Of a DNA stretch of 64,000 nt, positions 47,654-56,699 are shown one piece after another (the first letter of the stretch is position 1; each line of letters opens with the position of its first letter). This DNA is from Hydrogenovibrio sp. JE_KL2 (lineage in GTDB: Bacteria; Pseudomonadota; Gammaproteobacteria; Thiomicrospirales; Thiomicrospiraceae). Location: contig NZ_WBJR01000001.1 of assembly GCF_009296185.1 (NCBI RefSeq), positions 620,001 to 684,000 on the forward strand, read 5' to 3'. The notes below the pieces were generated by a model, which saw only the letters and a list, made by a program, of their open reading frames with translations, had not been told where the DNA came from and ran no database searches. The translations under genes were made by a program, and so were the position numbers.

Positions 47654-49219
47654 ATGGATTTAATCCCCCTCATTGATCAGCTCTCCGCTAGCGATCTCTA
47701 CCCTCACCCTGTAGAAGTAATCACTACAATCGAAACACACATATCCATTGTATTTTTAACAGGTCAATTCGCTTACAAACTAAAAAAACCAGTTAACTTC
47801 GGGTTTCTAGATTTCTCTACGCTTGAACAGCGTAAAAACTTCTGCCGTCTTGAGTTAGCACTTAACAAAAGAACCGCTCCCGAAATCTACTTAGAAGTTG
47901 TGCCACTCTATGCACACCATGATCGCTTGAGCTTTACGCAATTTAACGATAGCGAACCAGTGGAGTACCTTGTAAAAATGAACCAGTTTGACCCCAACTA
48001 TGTATTAGGCCGTTTTTTACGAGAAAACACTTTAGCGTTCGAACAAATCGAAAATCTGGCTACACAAATATCAAATTTTCACCAACAGGCCGAAACCTGC
48101 CCGACTGATCTGATATATGGACACCCTGACGATGCCGTCCACCCCATGTTGGAAAATTTCCCCTCTTTGATTCAAACTTTTGAACATCCTGAGGTTCGTT
48201 ACCGCTTAACGCAGCTGGCGCAATGGACGCACTTCAAGCAAAAACAGCTTTATACGGTACTTGAAGAACGCAAACAAGATGGTTTTGTGAAAGCTTGCCA
48301 TGGTGACATGCACTTGGATAACATCACCCTTATCAATGAAAAACCTGTGCTGTTTGATGGTATTGAATTCAATGATCAATTTCGTTGGATAGACACCATC
48401 AACGACCTAGCATTCCTATTGATTGACCTCGATTATAGGCAACAAATAGCTTTAAGAAGACAGCTTCTTTCGCTATACATGAACCAAACTTCTGATTATA
48501 AAGCATTGGAATTGTTGCGTTTTTACCAAACCTACCGAGCAATGGTTCGTGCCAAAATCACTGCTTTGCGTTACCACCAACTGGATAAAAACAGTCGTGA
48601 AGCTGAAGATTGCTGGCAAATGGCACTAGACTATATCAAACAAGCGGAAGGCTACGCTTATGATGTTCCCGAAACTAAAATTATCCTGATGCAAGGTATT
48701 GCGGGTTCTGGCAAAAGCCATTATGCACAACAACTACTAAATGAAGTAGATGCTATCATTATCAGCTCCGACATTGAGCGCAAACGCCTGTATGGTGTTT
48801 CGCCATTACATCGTGTTGCCGAAGAAGAAAAATCGGAACTCTACTCTGCCGAAATGAACCAGCGCACCTACGAAACGCTCTATGACTTAACCGAAACCAT
48901 TGTTAAGGCTGGTTATAGTGTTATCGTCGATGCAACCTTTCTAAAATATCAGCACCGGGAAGTTTTTATGGAGCTTGCCGAAAAATTGAATGCCGATTAC
49001 CGAGTGGTATATATTGAGCCGGAAATTGATTTGATTGAACAGAATATCGAGCAACGACTCCATAAGAACAACAGCCCTTCCGATGCGACTATCGACATTA
49101 TGCACCGACATTTGGAACAGCTTGAACCGCCATCACTCGATGAAGATGTTTTTAAACTAACGCCACACGAAAACATTTGCCCGGAAACTTTCAAGTCTTG
49201 GCTAAACCGGCCGATATAA
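47654..49219 (+). CDS. Two-domain protein: phosphotransferase-like plus P-loop kinase
   Basis: 521 aa. Residues about 30-320 resemble aminoglycoside phosphotransferase/choline kinase folds, with CHGDMHLDNI (catalytic HGDxHxxN) and FDGIEFND. Residues about 345-500 are a P-loop kinase with MQGIAGSGKSHYAQQL and a DATFLKYQHR motif. The same fusion is widespread in proteobacteria, but its substrate is unknown. Resistance to antibiotics should not be inferred. It stands 88 bp after dksA. Confidence 0.83.
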   Translation: MDLIPLIDQLSASDLYPHPVEVITTIETHISIVFLTGQFAYKLKKPVNFGFLDFSTLEQRKNFCRLELALNKRTAPEIYLEVVPLYAHHDRLSFTQFNDSEPVEYLVKMNQFDPNYVLGRFLRENTLAFEQIENLATQISNFHQQAETCPTDLIYGHPDDAVHPMLENFPSLIQTFEHPEVRYRLTQLAQWTHFKQKQLYTVLEERKQDGFVKACHGDMHLDNITLINEKPVLFDGIEFNDQFRWIDTINDLAFLLIDLDYRQQIALRRQLLSLYMNQTSDYKALELLRFYQTYRAMVRAKITALRYHQLDKNSREAEDCWQMALDYIKQAEGYAYDVPETKIILMQGIAGSGKSHYAQQLLNEVDAIIISSDIERKRLYGVSPLHRVAEEEKSELYSAEMNQRTYETLYDLTETIVKAGYSVIVDATFLKYQHREVFMELAEKLNADYRVVYIEPEIDLIEQNIEQRLHKNNSPSDATIDIMHRHLEQLEPPSLDEDVFKLTPHENICPETFKSWLNRPI

Positions 49220-49261
49220 TTCGTATCCTACTTAACAAGCTGTATTTTGTCGGTATTTATT

Positions 49262-49876
49262 ATGAAAAAATGGCTAGTCATTCCTTTTCTGCTATTTTGC
49301 TGTTTGCCTCAGACAGTCAATGCCGAAGACAATCCGGACGCACCGCCTAAACCGAAATTCAAGGCACCGCCACCACCGCCAGCTGGCACGCAAGGAACAC
49401 CTGATGGCGCAACCCTATTTGGCGTTGCATTGAACGGTGCTGTGCGAGACCTGATTAATACACAAATTAAAGACATTGGTGGCTTCACCGAGGCTAGATC
49501 AACCCAACCAGAGCACAATTTCGACAAATACTTTCCAACCTTTAGAAAACGCGAACTCTATTACGTTGAGTTTCACTACACGCCAGATGGACAGTTCTAT
49601 TCCGCCAAAGAGGTTTACCGTCCAGTTTCGACTCGCTTCGAGAACAAGCTCTCCCCGATTCAAACCAGAGAAGTTGCGCGTCAGTTAGTAGAAAAAATCG
49701 GGCAACCAACTAAAATCGAAAGAAAGTCTGCCGATGGTACGCCCAGTTATAACGCCTATATTTGGGATGGTAAGAACCTTACCATCACCGTAGATCGTAT
49801 CGGCAGTGAAATTTATGGTGAGGTATTCGTGCTTTACCAAATGAAAATCAACCCTTATTTGGTTGCATCCTACTGA
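49262..49876 (+). CDS. Exported protein of unknown function
   Basis: 204 aa from ATG 49262. A clear signal peptide ends at LPQTVNA, followed by an acidic stretch and a proline-rich segment (about 30-45, repeated APPPPP-like). The rest is a mixed alpha/beta domain with no recognised motif. There is no lipobox, so it is predicted to be periplasmic or secreted. It lies 42 bp after the two-domain kinase gene. Confidence 0.65.
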   Translation: MKKWLVIPFLLFCCLPQTVNAEDNPDAPPKPKFKAPPPPPAGTQGTPDGATLFGVALNGAVRDLINTQIKDIGGFTEARSTQPEHNFDKYFPTFRKRELYYVEFHYTPDGQFYSAKEVYRPVSTRFENKLSPIQTREVARQLVEKIGQPTKIERKSADGTPSYNAYIWDGKNLTITVDRIGSEIYGEVFVLYQMKINPYLVASY

Positions 49877-49917
49877 TTGCAGCGTTATGATTTAAGAAAA
49901 GCAAAGGGTTAAAGAAG

Positions 49918-50145
49918 ATGGATGTTTCAAGCATAGGGTCAGCGACTCAAAACTCGATTCAAGGCATGCAAAAGGGTTTTGAACAACTTGATCAAGCAAG
50001 TAAAGACATTGCAAATCCAAATCAGCCGGATAAGGCAAGTGGTCTAGTGCAAACAAAATTCAGCGAGACACAAGTTGAAGCTTCTACCAAAAGCTTAAAG
50101 GCAGCCGATGATCGTATCGGTACCTTACTGGACATCATGGCGTAA
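49918..50145 (+). CDS. Small protein resembling flagellar rod/hook protein ends
   Basis: 75 aa. The N-terminal 33 residues (SATQNSIQGMQKGFEQLD, then ASKDIANPNQ) resemble the D0 helix and NNIANANT motif of rod/hook proteins. The C-terminal 25 (VEASTKSLKAADDRIGTLLDIM) resemble the closing D0 helix (NAKVIKTADEMLGTLLDM-like). The large middle domain of such proteins is missing. AAAGAAG precedes the ATG. Its 3' end overlaps the convergent esterase gene by 21 bp. No other flagellar genes are nearby. Confidence 0.72.
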   Translation: MDVSSIGSATQNSIQGMQKGFEQLDQASKDIANPNQPDKASGLVQTKFSETQVEASTKSLKAADDRIGTLLDIMA

Positions 50146-50739
50146 CGACTCGTTACACTCCTCGATAAAACGTCTGACGTCTTCCCAAGACGCTTCTAAA
50201 TGCTGAAAAGCATGGTCCCCACCTTCAAAAGCCAATACTTTTGAGGAACTAACTTCTTGATATTTATCATAAGCAACCCCATACGGGATCACCTCATCCC
50301 CTTTGTCCAGCAATAGTAGGCTTGGGGTCGTTATGGCGCTAGGCGTTATGTACTGTTTTAACGATTCAATATAGGCTTTATCAATAACAATATGCTCGCC
50401 TGTTACCGGATGATCATATGCGCCAATGTTTTGTTCAGAAATAGGAACCGGGTCAAGTGCCGGATTAATCATCACTAAAGGGACGCCGTACAACTTTGCC
50501 AAATACTCCCCGTAGAATCCACCCATAGACGAACCGAAAATCTGCCAGGTTGGGGGGACAGGCTTTGACAACAACTCACGCTCAATTATCATTTTTAAAT
50601 AGGCAATGGTCGCTTCAGGTGAGCCTAATGGATAAGTCGGCGTCAAAACCTCAATACCCAAGTTGGCAAACGCGTTTTTATACCACTGAGCTTTATGACT
50701 TGCTCCACTGCTTAAAAAACCATGCAAATAAAGAATCAT
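50125..50739 (-). CDS. YqiA-family alpha/beta-hydrolase esterase
   Basis: 204 aa. YLHGFLSSGASHKAQWY, the nucleophile elbow GSSMGGFYGEYLA, NPALDP, acid DKGDEVI and GGDHAFQH (catalytic His) match the YqiA/UPF0227 group. It is a predicted cytoplasmic esterase; the natural substrate is unknown. The coding sequence contains an exact copy of the dispersed repeat (50537-50554) encoding PTWQIF just before the nucleophile. Confidence 0.88.
   Translation of the reverse strand: MILYLHGFLSSGASHKAQWYKNAFANLGIEVLTPTYPLGSPEATIAYLKMIIERELLSKPVPPTWQIFGSSMGGFYGEYLAKLYGVPLVMINPALDPVPISEQNIGAYDHPVTGEHIVIDKAYIESLKQYITPSAITTPSLLLLDKGDEVIPYGVAYDKYQEVSSSKVLAFEGGDHAFQHLEASWEDVRRFIEECNESLRHDVQ
50537..50554 (+). repeat. 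Dispersed repeat copy 6 (exact 18-mer, inside esterase gene)
   Basis: AAAATCTGCCAGGTTGGG exactly on the plus strand, opposite to the gene, which reads it as codons CCA-ACC-TGG-CAG-ATT. Confidence 0.8.
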
Positions 50740-50756
50740 GCTAAAATTTATTTCCT

Positions 50757-52580
50757 ATGCTAATGAATGCCAACGCCGAATCACTCAAAAAAACAGAACC
50801 GCAACAACCTGAAATTGTTGAGCGCCCTTTTTCTCAAAAAATATTTGATGCTGCATTAAAATTGGGGCTCACTCCACTTCAAGCCCGGCTCGTTGCTATG
50901 CGTTTAACAGACGCTGATTTTGAAGATGATAACATGGCGGAAATGCTGGAAAAAATCGTTTTTCCGAAACTCAAATACCTGCAACACCCTCACGAACTTA
51001 AAAACGCGGAACAAGCAGCTAAACATATTGCCGATGCCATTCAATCAGACGGACAAATTGTTTTAGCCACCGACTACGACACTGATGGCGTCACCTCAGC
51101 ATGGGTAGCCACTCGCGCTCTTGTAGATTATTTCCACGTTAAACCAGAGCGCATCACACATATCCTAGGTGAGCGAAAATCCGGCTATGGTATCACTGAT
51201 GATGTGGTTGATCGCATTCTCGCCATCGATAAAAAAATCGATTTGGTGATTTCAGCCGACCAAGGTTCCAGTGATGAAGCAAGAATTCAACGATTGGCTC
51301 AACATGGCATTTCGGTTTGCGTCACTGACCACCACCAAATACCTGCTGATGGCACACCCAAAAGTGCGATCTGCACAATCAACCCTCAACAGGAAGGCTG
51401 CGAATACGACAAAACGGTGGCTGGCTGTTTCGTTATTTTCCTGGTGATGGGGCAAACCCGCAAAGAATTGATTGATCGCGGCGTCCTGCCCTCCTCCTCG
51501 CCCTCACTTAAAGACTTGGTCATGAATGTTGCCTTGGGGACGGTCGCCGACAGCGTTAGCTTAAAAGGCGTCAACAATCGTGCAGTGGTGCAAGCGGGTC
51601 TTGCGATGATGAATGAATTGAAACACCCTAGCTGGCAAGCCATGCACGCGCTGAATGACAATAACCAACAACCCTTCACGGCTGAATACCTTGGCTTTCA
51701 AGTAGCGACCCGCATCAACGCGGCAAGCCGCGTGAGTGATGTCACCACAGCCTTTCATTTCTTGAATGCCGAAGATTTTCATCAGGCGCAACAGATGTTG
51801 GATCAGCTGGAAATGGACAATCTCAACCGTCGGGAACAGCAGGAAGCCATGCTGTTACAGGCCAGACAAACTGCAGATGCACAGTATTATCCAGGCAAGT
51901 TCACCATGGTCATCAAAATGCAGGGAAATGCTGGAATTCAAGGCATTATCGCTTCTCGAATCGGCGAGCAGTATGGCTTGCCGACCATTGCAATGACGGA
52001 TTTGGAAGATGGCTTTCTCGCAGGCAGCGGACGCGGCATCATTTCCAACATTGATTTACGCGAAGCCTTTCAGTGGATGTCCGAACAAGATAGCGACCTG
52101 TTTGAATCCATGGGTGGTCATAAAGGCGCCGCTGGCTGCATGATTCCGATTGAAAAGTTTGAAATATTTTCAGACTTGTTCGAACAGGCAATTCGCCATC
52201 AACTTGATCATAAAGTTCCAATCTTCCAAATCGAAACCGATGGTCAACTGGAACCTTATCAGCTGACACCAAGCCTGCTAGATGAGCTAAATGTGCTGGA
52301 ACCTTATGGAAGAGATTGGGCTAAGCCTATGTTTTACGGGGATTTCTGGGTTCAATCATGCAGAACCGTCGGACAATCGCAAACCCATCTTTCCTTTAAC
52401 CTAAAAGCGTCAGATGGACGTCCGATTTCAGCGATTTTCTTTAATGCACTGGATTCAAGTGATGAAGCAGTTCCATACCACATGGGTCAGGAAATCCGCT
52501 GTGTTTATCAACCGGCATTGAACCGGTATATGGGATCAACCAGTCTGCAACTCAGACTGGTTCATGCCGAGGTGATTTAA
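50757..52580 (+). CDS. recJ: Single-stranded-DNA-specific exonuclease RecJ (DHH family)
   Basis: 607 aa (E. coli 577). Metal motifs: ATDYDTDGVTSA (motif I), SADQGSSDEA, VCVTDHHQIP (DHH) and GTVADSV; the DHHA1 part has SGRG and ESMGGHKGAAG. The C-terminal OB-fold is present. It degrades single-stranded DNA 5' to 3' in recombination and repair. The segment GERKSGYG replaces the usual EGYG form, so it is somewhat divergent. It ends overlapping the convergent thrC by 4 bp. recJ near thrC and hom is typical. Confidence 0.88.
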   Translation: MLMNANAESLKKTEPQQPEIVERPFSQKIFDAALKLGLTPLQARLVAMRLTDADFEDDNMAEMLEKIVFPKLKYLQHPHELKNAEQAAKHIADAIQSDGQIVLATDYDTDGVTSAWVATRALVDYFHVKPERITHILGERKSGYGITDDVVDRILAIDKKIDLVISADQGSSDEARIQRLAQHGISVCVTDHHQIPADGTPKSAICTINPQQEGCEYDKTVAGCFVIFLVMGQTRKELIDRGVLPSSSPSLKDLVMNVALGTVADSVSLKGVNNRAVVQAGLAMMNELKHPSWQAMHALNDNNQQPFTAEYLGFQVATRINAASRVSDVTTAFHFLNAEDFHQAQQMLDQLEMDNLNRREQQEAMLLQARQTADAQYYPGKFTMVIKMQGNAGIQGIIASRIGEQYGLPTIAMTDLEDGFLAGSGRGIISNIDLREAFQWMSEQDSDLFESMGGHKGAAGCMIPIEKFEIFSDLFEQAIRHQLDHKVPIFQIETDGQLEPYQLTPSLLDELNVLEPYGRDWAKPMFYGDFWVQSCRTVGQSQTHLSFNLKASDGRPISAIFFNALDSSDEAVPYHMGQEIRCVYQPALNRYMGSTSLQLRLVHAEVI

Positions 52581-54052
52581 GCCAAGAACTTTAAGATTTC
52601 ACTCTCAATATATTGCTTATCAATAACCGTTTTTTGCGCAATCGGTTTTGAGAACAGTGCTTCAATTTGTGACGGAATGGATATTCCGGCTTTATCCGCA
52701 ATCATTTTCAACGCATCACGATCATGCTCATAAATATCTCCCGTCAGCGCCTTGGCAATAACAGGTGAAAACTTCGTCCATTCTGCAGTTGAATAAGCAA
52801 TGGTTTTCAATGTTTTATCTTCACGACAAGTATCATACGCCTTAAAACAGGTTGCCGTATGTGGACACATCAAGTAACCAACAGAGAACGCCTGCTGAAT
52901 GTAGTTCAAGCCCTCTTCATCTGTACAGAAGTCTGCGGCGAAAATCGCTTGCACTTGAGACAACTCGGCTTCAGTCAACTCATAGAACTTATTGTTATCC
53001 AACTCAAACATCAACTCTTTCGTACGTTCTGCGCCAAACAAATCGAACAATACGCGCTCAATGTTAGAGGACTTTAAAATATCCATTGCCGGTGACGTGG
53101 TTGGAATCACCGAAATCTCACGCAAATCATAACGTCCCGTGTTGATGAACTTGGTTAGAACATTGTTCATGTTGGATGCAATGTGGATTTGCTTGACCGG
53201 CAAGCCCATCTTCAACGCATAGTAGCCGCCCAAAGCATTACCAAAGTTTCCACTGGGTACATTTAGGTAAACCTGATCCCCCATTTGGATTGCATTCTGA
53301 CGAACCAACTCTAAATAGCTGTAGATATGGTAAATGGTTTGGAAAATAATACGTCCGAAATTAACGGAATTGGCCGCTGAAAGCGAGATGTTGTGTTCTT
53401 TCAGTGCGTCGCGGAATTTTTCGGAAACCAACAGGCTTTTTAGTGCTGTTTGCGCATCATCGAAATCACCATGAATGCCAATCACTTTCAAATTGGCAGC
53501 ATCTTCTGTCACCATTTGCAGGCGTTGAACATCTGAAGTTCCACCATCTGGATACAAACAAGCTACTTGGACGTTATCGCGGTTCTTGAAAGTTTCCAGT
53601 GCCGCTGGCCCAGTATCGCCACTGGTCGCTGCTAGGATCAAATACTTCTCATCGCGCGCTTGTGCAATAGCTGACAGTACTTTTCCGAAAGGCTGCAACG
53701 CCATATCTTTAAATGCACGAGTAGGCCCGTGGTAAAGCTCACTCACGTAAAGGTCGTCATATACTTTTACGACTGGCACCGGATTGTTTGGATCGTCAAA
53801 CTCGTCATATAGCGCTAGCGCTTCATCAATAATCTTTTCTTCGATATCAATTTCAAACGCCTTCAAGACGTCTTTTGCCAATGTCTTATAACTGGAATTT
53901 ACATGAGACAGGAAAAAAGCTTCATCAAAGCTTGGCAAAGACTCCGGGGAATAAATGCCACCAAAAGAAGACATCGGGCTCAAGATCGCTTGAGCAAAAG
54001 AAATATGAGTTGGGCGTTGGCCATCATTGCCACGGGTTTCGATAAATTTCAT
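52577..54052 (-). CDS. thrC: Threonine synthase
   Basis: 491 aa, the long type. HGPTRAFKDMALQPF holds the PLP Lys (near residue 112); LAATSGDTGPAALE and VPSGNFGNALGGYYA bind phosphate and cofactor. It converts O-phosphohomoserine to threonine. hom lies upstream on the same strand, but the RpfE-like gene and a terminator are between them. Confidence 0.96.
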   Translation of the reverse strand: MKFIETRGNDGQRPTHISFAQAILSPMSSFGGIYSPESLPSFDEAFFLSHVNSSYKTLAKDVLKAFEIDIEEKIIDEALALYDEFDDPNNPVPVVKVYDDLYVSELYHGPTRAFKDMALQPFGKVLSAIAQARDEKYLILAATSGDTGPAALETFKNRDNVQVACLYPDGGTSDVQRLQMVTEDAANLKVIGIHGDFDDAQTALKSLLVSEKFRDALKEHNISLSAANSVNFGRIIFQTIYHIYSYLELVRQNAIQMGDQVYLNVPSGNFGNALGGYYALKMGLPVKQIHIASNMNNVLTKFINTGRYDLREISVIPTTSPAMDILKSSNIERVLFDLFGAERTKELMFELDNNKFYELTEAELSQVQAIFAADFCTDEEGLNYIQQAFSVGYLMCPHTATCFKAYDTCREDKTLKTIAYSTAEWTKFSPVIAKALTGDIYEHDRDALKMIADKAGISIPSQIEALFSKPIAQKTVIDKQYIESEILKFLA

Positions 54053-54182
54053 ATGATCCCTGTTGATAAATTCTCGGTCGATGTTCCATACAATAAACGA
54101 TGGAGTTTCAATTATTTAACTAACGGCGAATTATACCGGAAACATTGGTTTTTTTCGCCCTGAATCTACGGTGATTAAACGG

Positions 54183-55226
54183 TTAATCTGTATATTTCTG
54201 GATGGACTTTTTCCAGCGCCAGAATTTCTTTAAATGATTTGGCGTCAGGTAATAGCGATGATTCATTCCTAAATCCAACAGAAGTGAATGAATGCTGCCA
54301 TTACGAAGTGCTGACAATATGGGAGCAAACCAGTTTTCTTCAAGCTTTCCAATAAGCGAAACCCAATCATCTTCCGTCATATCAGACATGGCTTCATCAA
54401 GTACTAGCATCTGTTCACTAGAAGGATTATCAACCATGAATTTCTGCCAGGTTGGGTAGGTATCCGGCACCTTCATAAAACGTGATTGAGACAGTTTTGC
54501 CAATCCCTTCAGGTAAGCAAAATCTCCTGCCAACACGGCATCCTGCCTTGCATAAATATCTTCCGTGCGAATCAGCCCTTCTCCCCATACCCAAACACCA
54601 TTGATCTCAGGTAGGCCTTTTGAGCGTCGCTCTTCATTGACCGGATGGGTAAAAAACAACATTTGGACTTCATTCATCAGTTGTCGCCAATAGGTAGCAG
54701 CATTCCCCTCCGGCATGGCATCTTGTATAGATTGGTAGTTCACCGCTTCAAGTGAATAGGTCTGTACATCTATAGGTTGAAGGATGCGTATATACCAACG
54801 AAGATTACTTCCCAACTCCAACTCGACTCTATCTTGCTCAAAGTGCTTATTGAAGGCTTCAACCAATGCCTTTGCCTCGTCATCCTGTAATGCCAGTCCT
54901 TTTCCGGGAATCAGTACCAACGTATCCCTATCGGGAATCAAATGAACAGGATCAACCCTTAACCAAAAATAGCTTGGATCAAAGCCCTCCAAATCTACGA
55001 TGGCAGTGGTTGGCGCAACAGGCAGCGTACTTTTTTGGTGAAACAGATAACTGGCATTGTCCGAAAAGGAGATTTGATGCGCTTTATCTTTAGGCAACTT
55101 ATCTGCTTTAGCCAAAAGCGTTTCAAGTGCGGAGAAACGCTTGCCTTCAAGCGCACCACCTGCTTCAGCAATGTGCGCTGGTGTTAGAAGATTGGGAACC
55201 CACAATGTTAAAGCCGACGAGGTCAT
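54183..55226 (-). CDS. RpfE-like/phosphoglycerate-mutase-annotated protein of unknown function
   Basis: 347 aa, soluble. LWVPNLLTPAHIAEAG at the N-terminus, DPVHLIPDRDTLVLIPG (near 95-110) and GLPEINGVWVWGEG (near 208) are the most regular features. I believe it belongs to the group named RpfE type or phosphoglycerate mutase (COG4255), often found near recJ; the recJ-thrC context fits. No catalytic motif of true phosphoglycerate mutase is evident. The gene contains repeat copy 7. Confidence 0.6.
   Translation of the reverse strand: MTSSALTLWVPNLLTPAHIAEAGGALEGKRFSALETLLAKADKLPKDKAHQISFSDNASYLFHQKSTLPVAPTTAIVDLEGFDPSYFWLRVDPVHLIPDRDTLVLIPGKGLALQDDEAKALVEAFNKHFEQDRVELELGSNLRWYIRILQPIDVQTYSLEAVNYQSIQDAMPEGNAATYWRQLMNEVQMLFFTHPVNEERRSKGLPEINGVWVWGEGLIRTEDIYARQDAVLAGDFAYLKGLAKLSQSRFMKVPDTYPTWQKFMVDNPSSEQMLVLDEAMSDMTEDDWVSLIGKLEENWFAPILSALRNGSIHSLLLDLGMNHRYYLTPNHLKKFWRWKKSIQKYTD
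54439..54456 (+). repeat. Dispersed repeat copy 7 (inside RpfE-like gene)
   Basis: AATTTCTGCCAGGTTGGG, two bases from the consensus. The minus-strand gene reads it as CCA-ACC-TGG-CAG, the same frame as the esterase copy but in an unrelated protein. Confidence 0.7.
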
Positions 55227-55277
55227 ACCCTCTCCTAAAGAATTAAATACATAACAATAAGTTATTAAAAATTAAAC

Positions 55278-55305
55278 AAAAAAGCCTTCAATCAGAAGGC
55301 TTTTT
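55278..55305 (-). terminator. Bidirectional-type terminator after hom
   Basis: AAAAAAGCCTT and AAGGCTTTTT (55278-55288, 55296-55305) form an A/T-flanked stem. On the minus strand it closes hom transcription 30 bp after its stop, separating hom from the RpfE-like gene. Confidence 0.85.
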
Positions 55306-55334
55306 CTTTCAAATTTCTTCAAGTAATTTCGAGC

Positions 55335-56651
55335 TTATTTAAACCCAGCCACTCGAATACGCATGATATCACCATCAATCTCTTCCATACTTTCAAGTGC
55401 TGAAATCGCTTGGTTGATTGTCGTTTCTTGAACCTTGTTGGTAATCATCACAATGGTGGCATCATCTTCATTATCAGCGCATGGCTCTTGGTGCAACAGT
55501 TCGATGCTGATATGCGATTGCGCCATAATCGAAGACACTTTTGCCAACACGCCAGCGTGATCTTTTGCATAAAATCTTAAGTAGTAAGCAGATTGAATAT
55601 CATCAATGGCAACCACAGGTGCTGAAGTAAGCTGATCCAAAGCGAATCCTAACCCCGGCACACGATCTTCTTGAGGTTGGTGCAATGCACGGATAACATC
55701 GATAATATCCGCCACAACCGCACTTGCAGTTGGGCCTGCACCGGCGCCAGGACCATAGTAAAGTGTTTGACCAACATGATTACCGGCAACCATAACCGCA
55801 TTCATTACACCATTAACGTTGGCAATCAACACAGAGTCTTTCACCAAAGTAGGATGGACTCTTAATGAAAAGCCACTATCTGCACGTGCGGCAATACCTA
55901 GGTGCTTGATTTGATAACCGAGTTTTTGCGCAAACTGGATATCATCGCCTGTGACTTTTGAAATCCCTTCAGTAAAAACCTTGTCGAACTGTAGTTCAAT
56001 ACCAAATGCGATTGAAGCCATGATTGTCAGTTTGTGTGCAGCATCAATCCCTTCGACATCAAACGTCGGGTCTGCTTCGGCATAGCCCAACTCCTGCGCT
56101 TTTTTCAAAACCTGCGAAAAATCTGCGCCCGGTTTTTTCATCTCTGTCAGAATATAGTTGCCTGTACCGTTGATGATACCCGCCAACCATTCGATTTGGT
56201 TCGCCGCTAAGCCTTCTCTCAACGCCTTAATGATAGGAATACCGCCAGCAACGGCTGATTCATAAGCGATCATCACACCCTGAGCATCGGCAGCCTTAAA
56301 CAGTTCGTTACCATGTTCAGCAATCAACGCTTTGTTTGCGGTAACAATATGCTTTTTGTTTTGGATAGCTTGTTCCAAGCAGGTTTTTGCAAGCGTTGTG
56401 CCTCCCATCAGTTCAACAACAATGTCTACATTTGGATTATTGACAACCGCTAGAGGGTCAGTCGTTATCTCAATGCCGGTTGTATCAACTGATCTTGTGC
56501 GATTAAGGTCTCTAACAGCAATGTGCTCAACTTTAACGGAAACTTTTCCGCCCAATCGTCTTTGAATTTCGGCCTGAGTGGTATTCAAAATATTGACCGT
56601 TCCACCACCAACAGTACCTAACCCTAGAAGACCTAATCTTACTTCTTTCAC
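55335..56651 (-). CDS. hom: Homoserine dehydrogenase
   Basis: 438 aa. LGLLGLGTVGGGTVNIL is the NAD(P) motif; AGGIPIIKALREGL, GIINGTGNYILTEM and EADPTFDVEG are homoserine dehydrogenase signatures. A C-terminal ACT domain (about 355-430) suggests threonine feedback inhibition. It is a monofunctional enzyme without aspartate kinase. The alaC-like gene upstream is 48 bp away. Confidence 0.96.
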   Translation of the reverse strand: MKEVRLGLLGLGTVGGGTVNILNTTQAEIQRRLGGKVSVKVEHIAVRDLNRTRSVDTTGIEITTDPLAVVNNPNVDIVVELMGGTTLAKTCLEQAIQNKKHIVTANKALIAEHGNELFKAADAQGVMIAYESAVAGGIPIIKALREGLAANQIEWLAGIINGTGNYILTEMKKPGADFSQVLKKAQELGYAEADPTFDVEGIDAAHKLTIMASIAFGIELQFDKVFTEGISKVTGDDIQFAQKLGYQIKHLGIAARADSGFSLRVHPTLVKDSVLIANVNGVMNAVMVAGNHVGQTLYYGPGAGAGPTASAVVADIIDVIRALHQPQEDRVPGLGFALDQLTSAPVVAIDDIQSAYYLRFYAKDHAGVLAKVSSIMAQSHISIELLHQEPCADNEDDATIVMITNKVQETTINQAISALESMEEIDGDIMRIRVAGFK

Positions 56652-56699
56652 GAAAACTCCAATTCCTTGCTCAATTTTTAATTTATAAAAAACGATATC

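Noticed and set aside
47654-49219. Aminoglycoside resistance gene
   Set aside because: The phosphotransferase fold is shared by many kinases; the fusion with a P-loop kinase is a widespread housekeeping-type family of unknown substrate.
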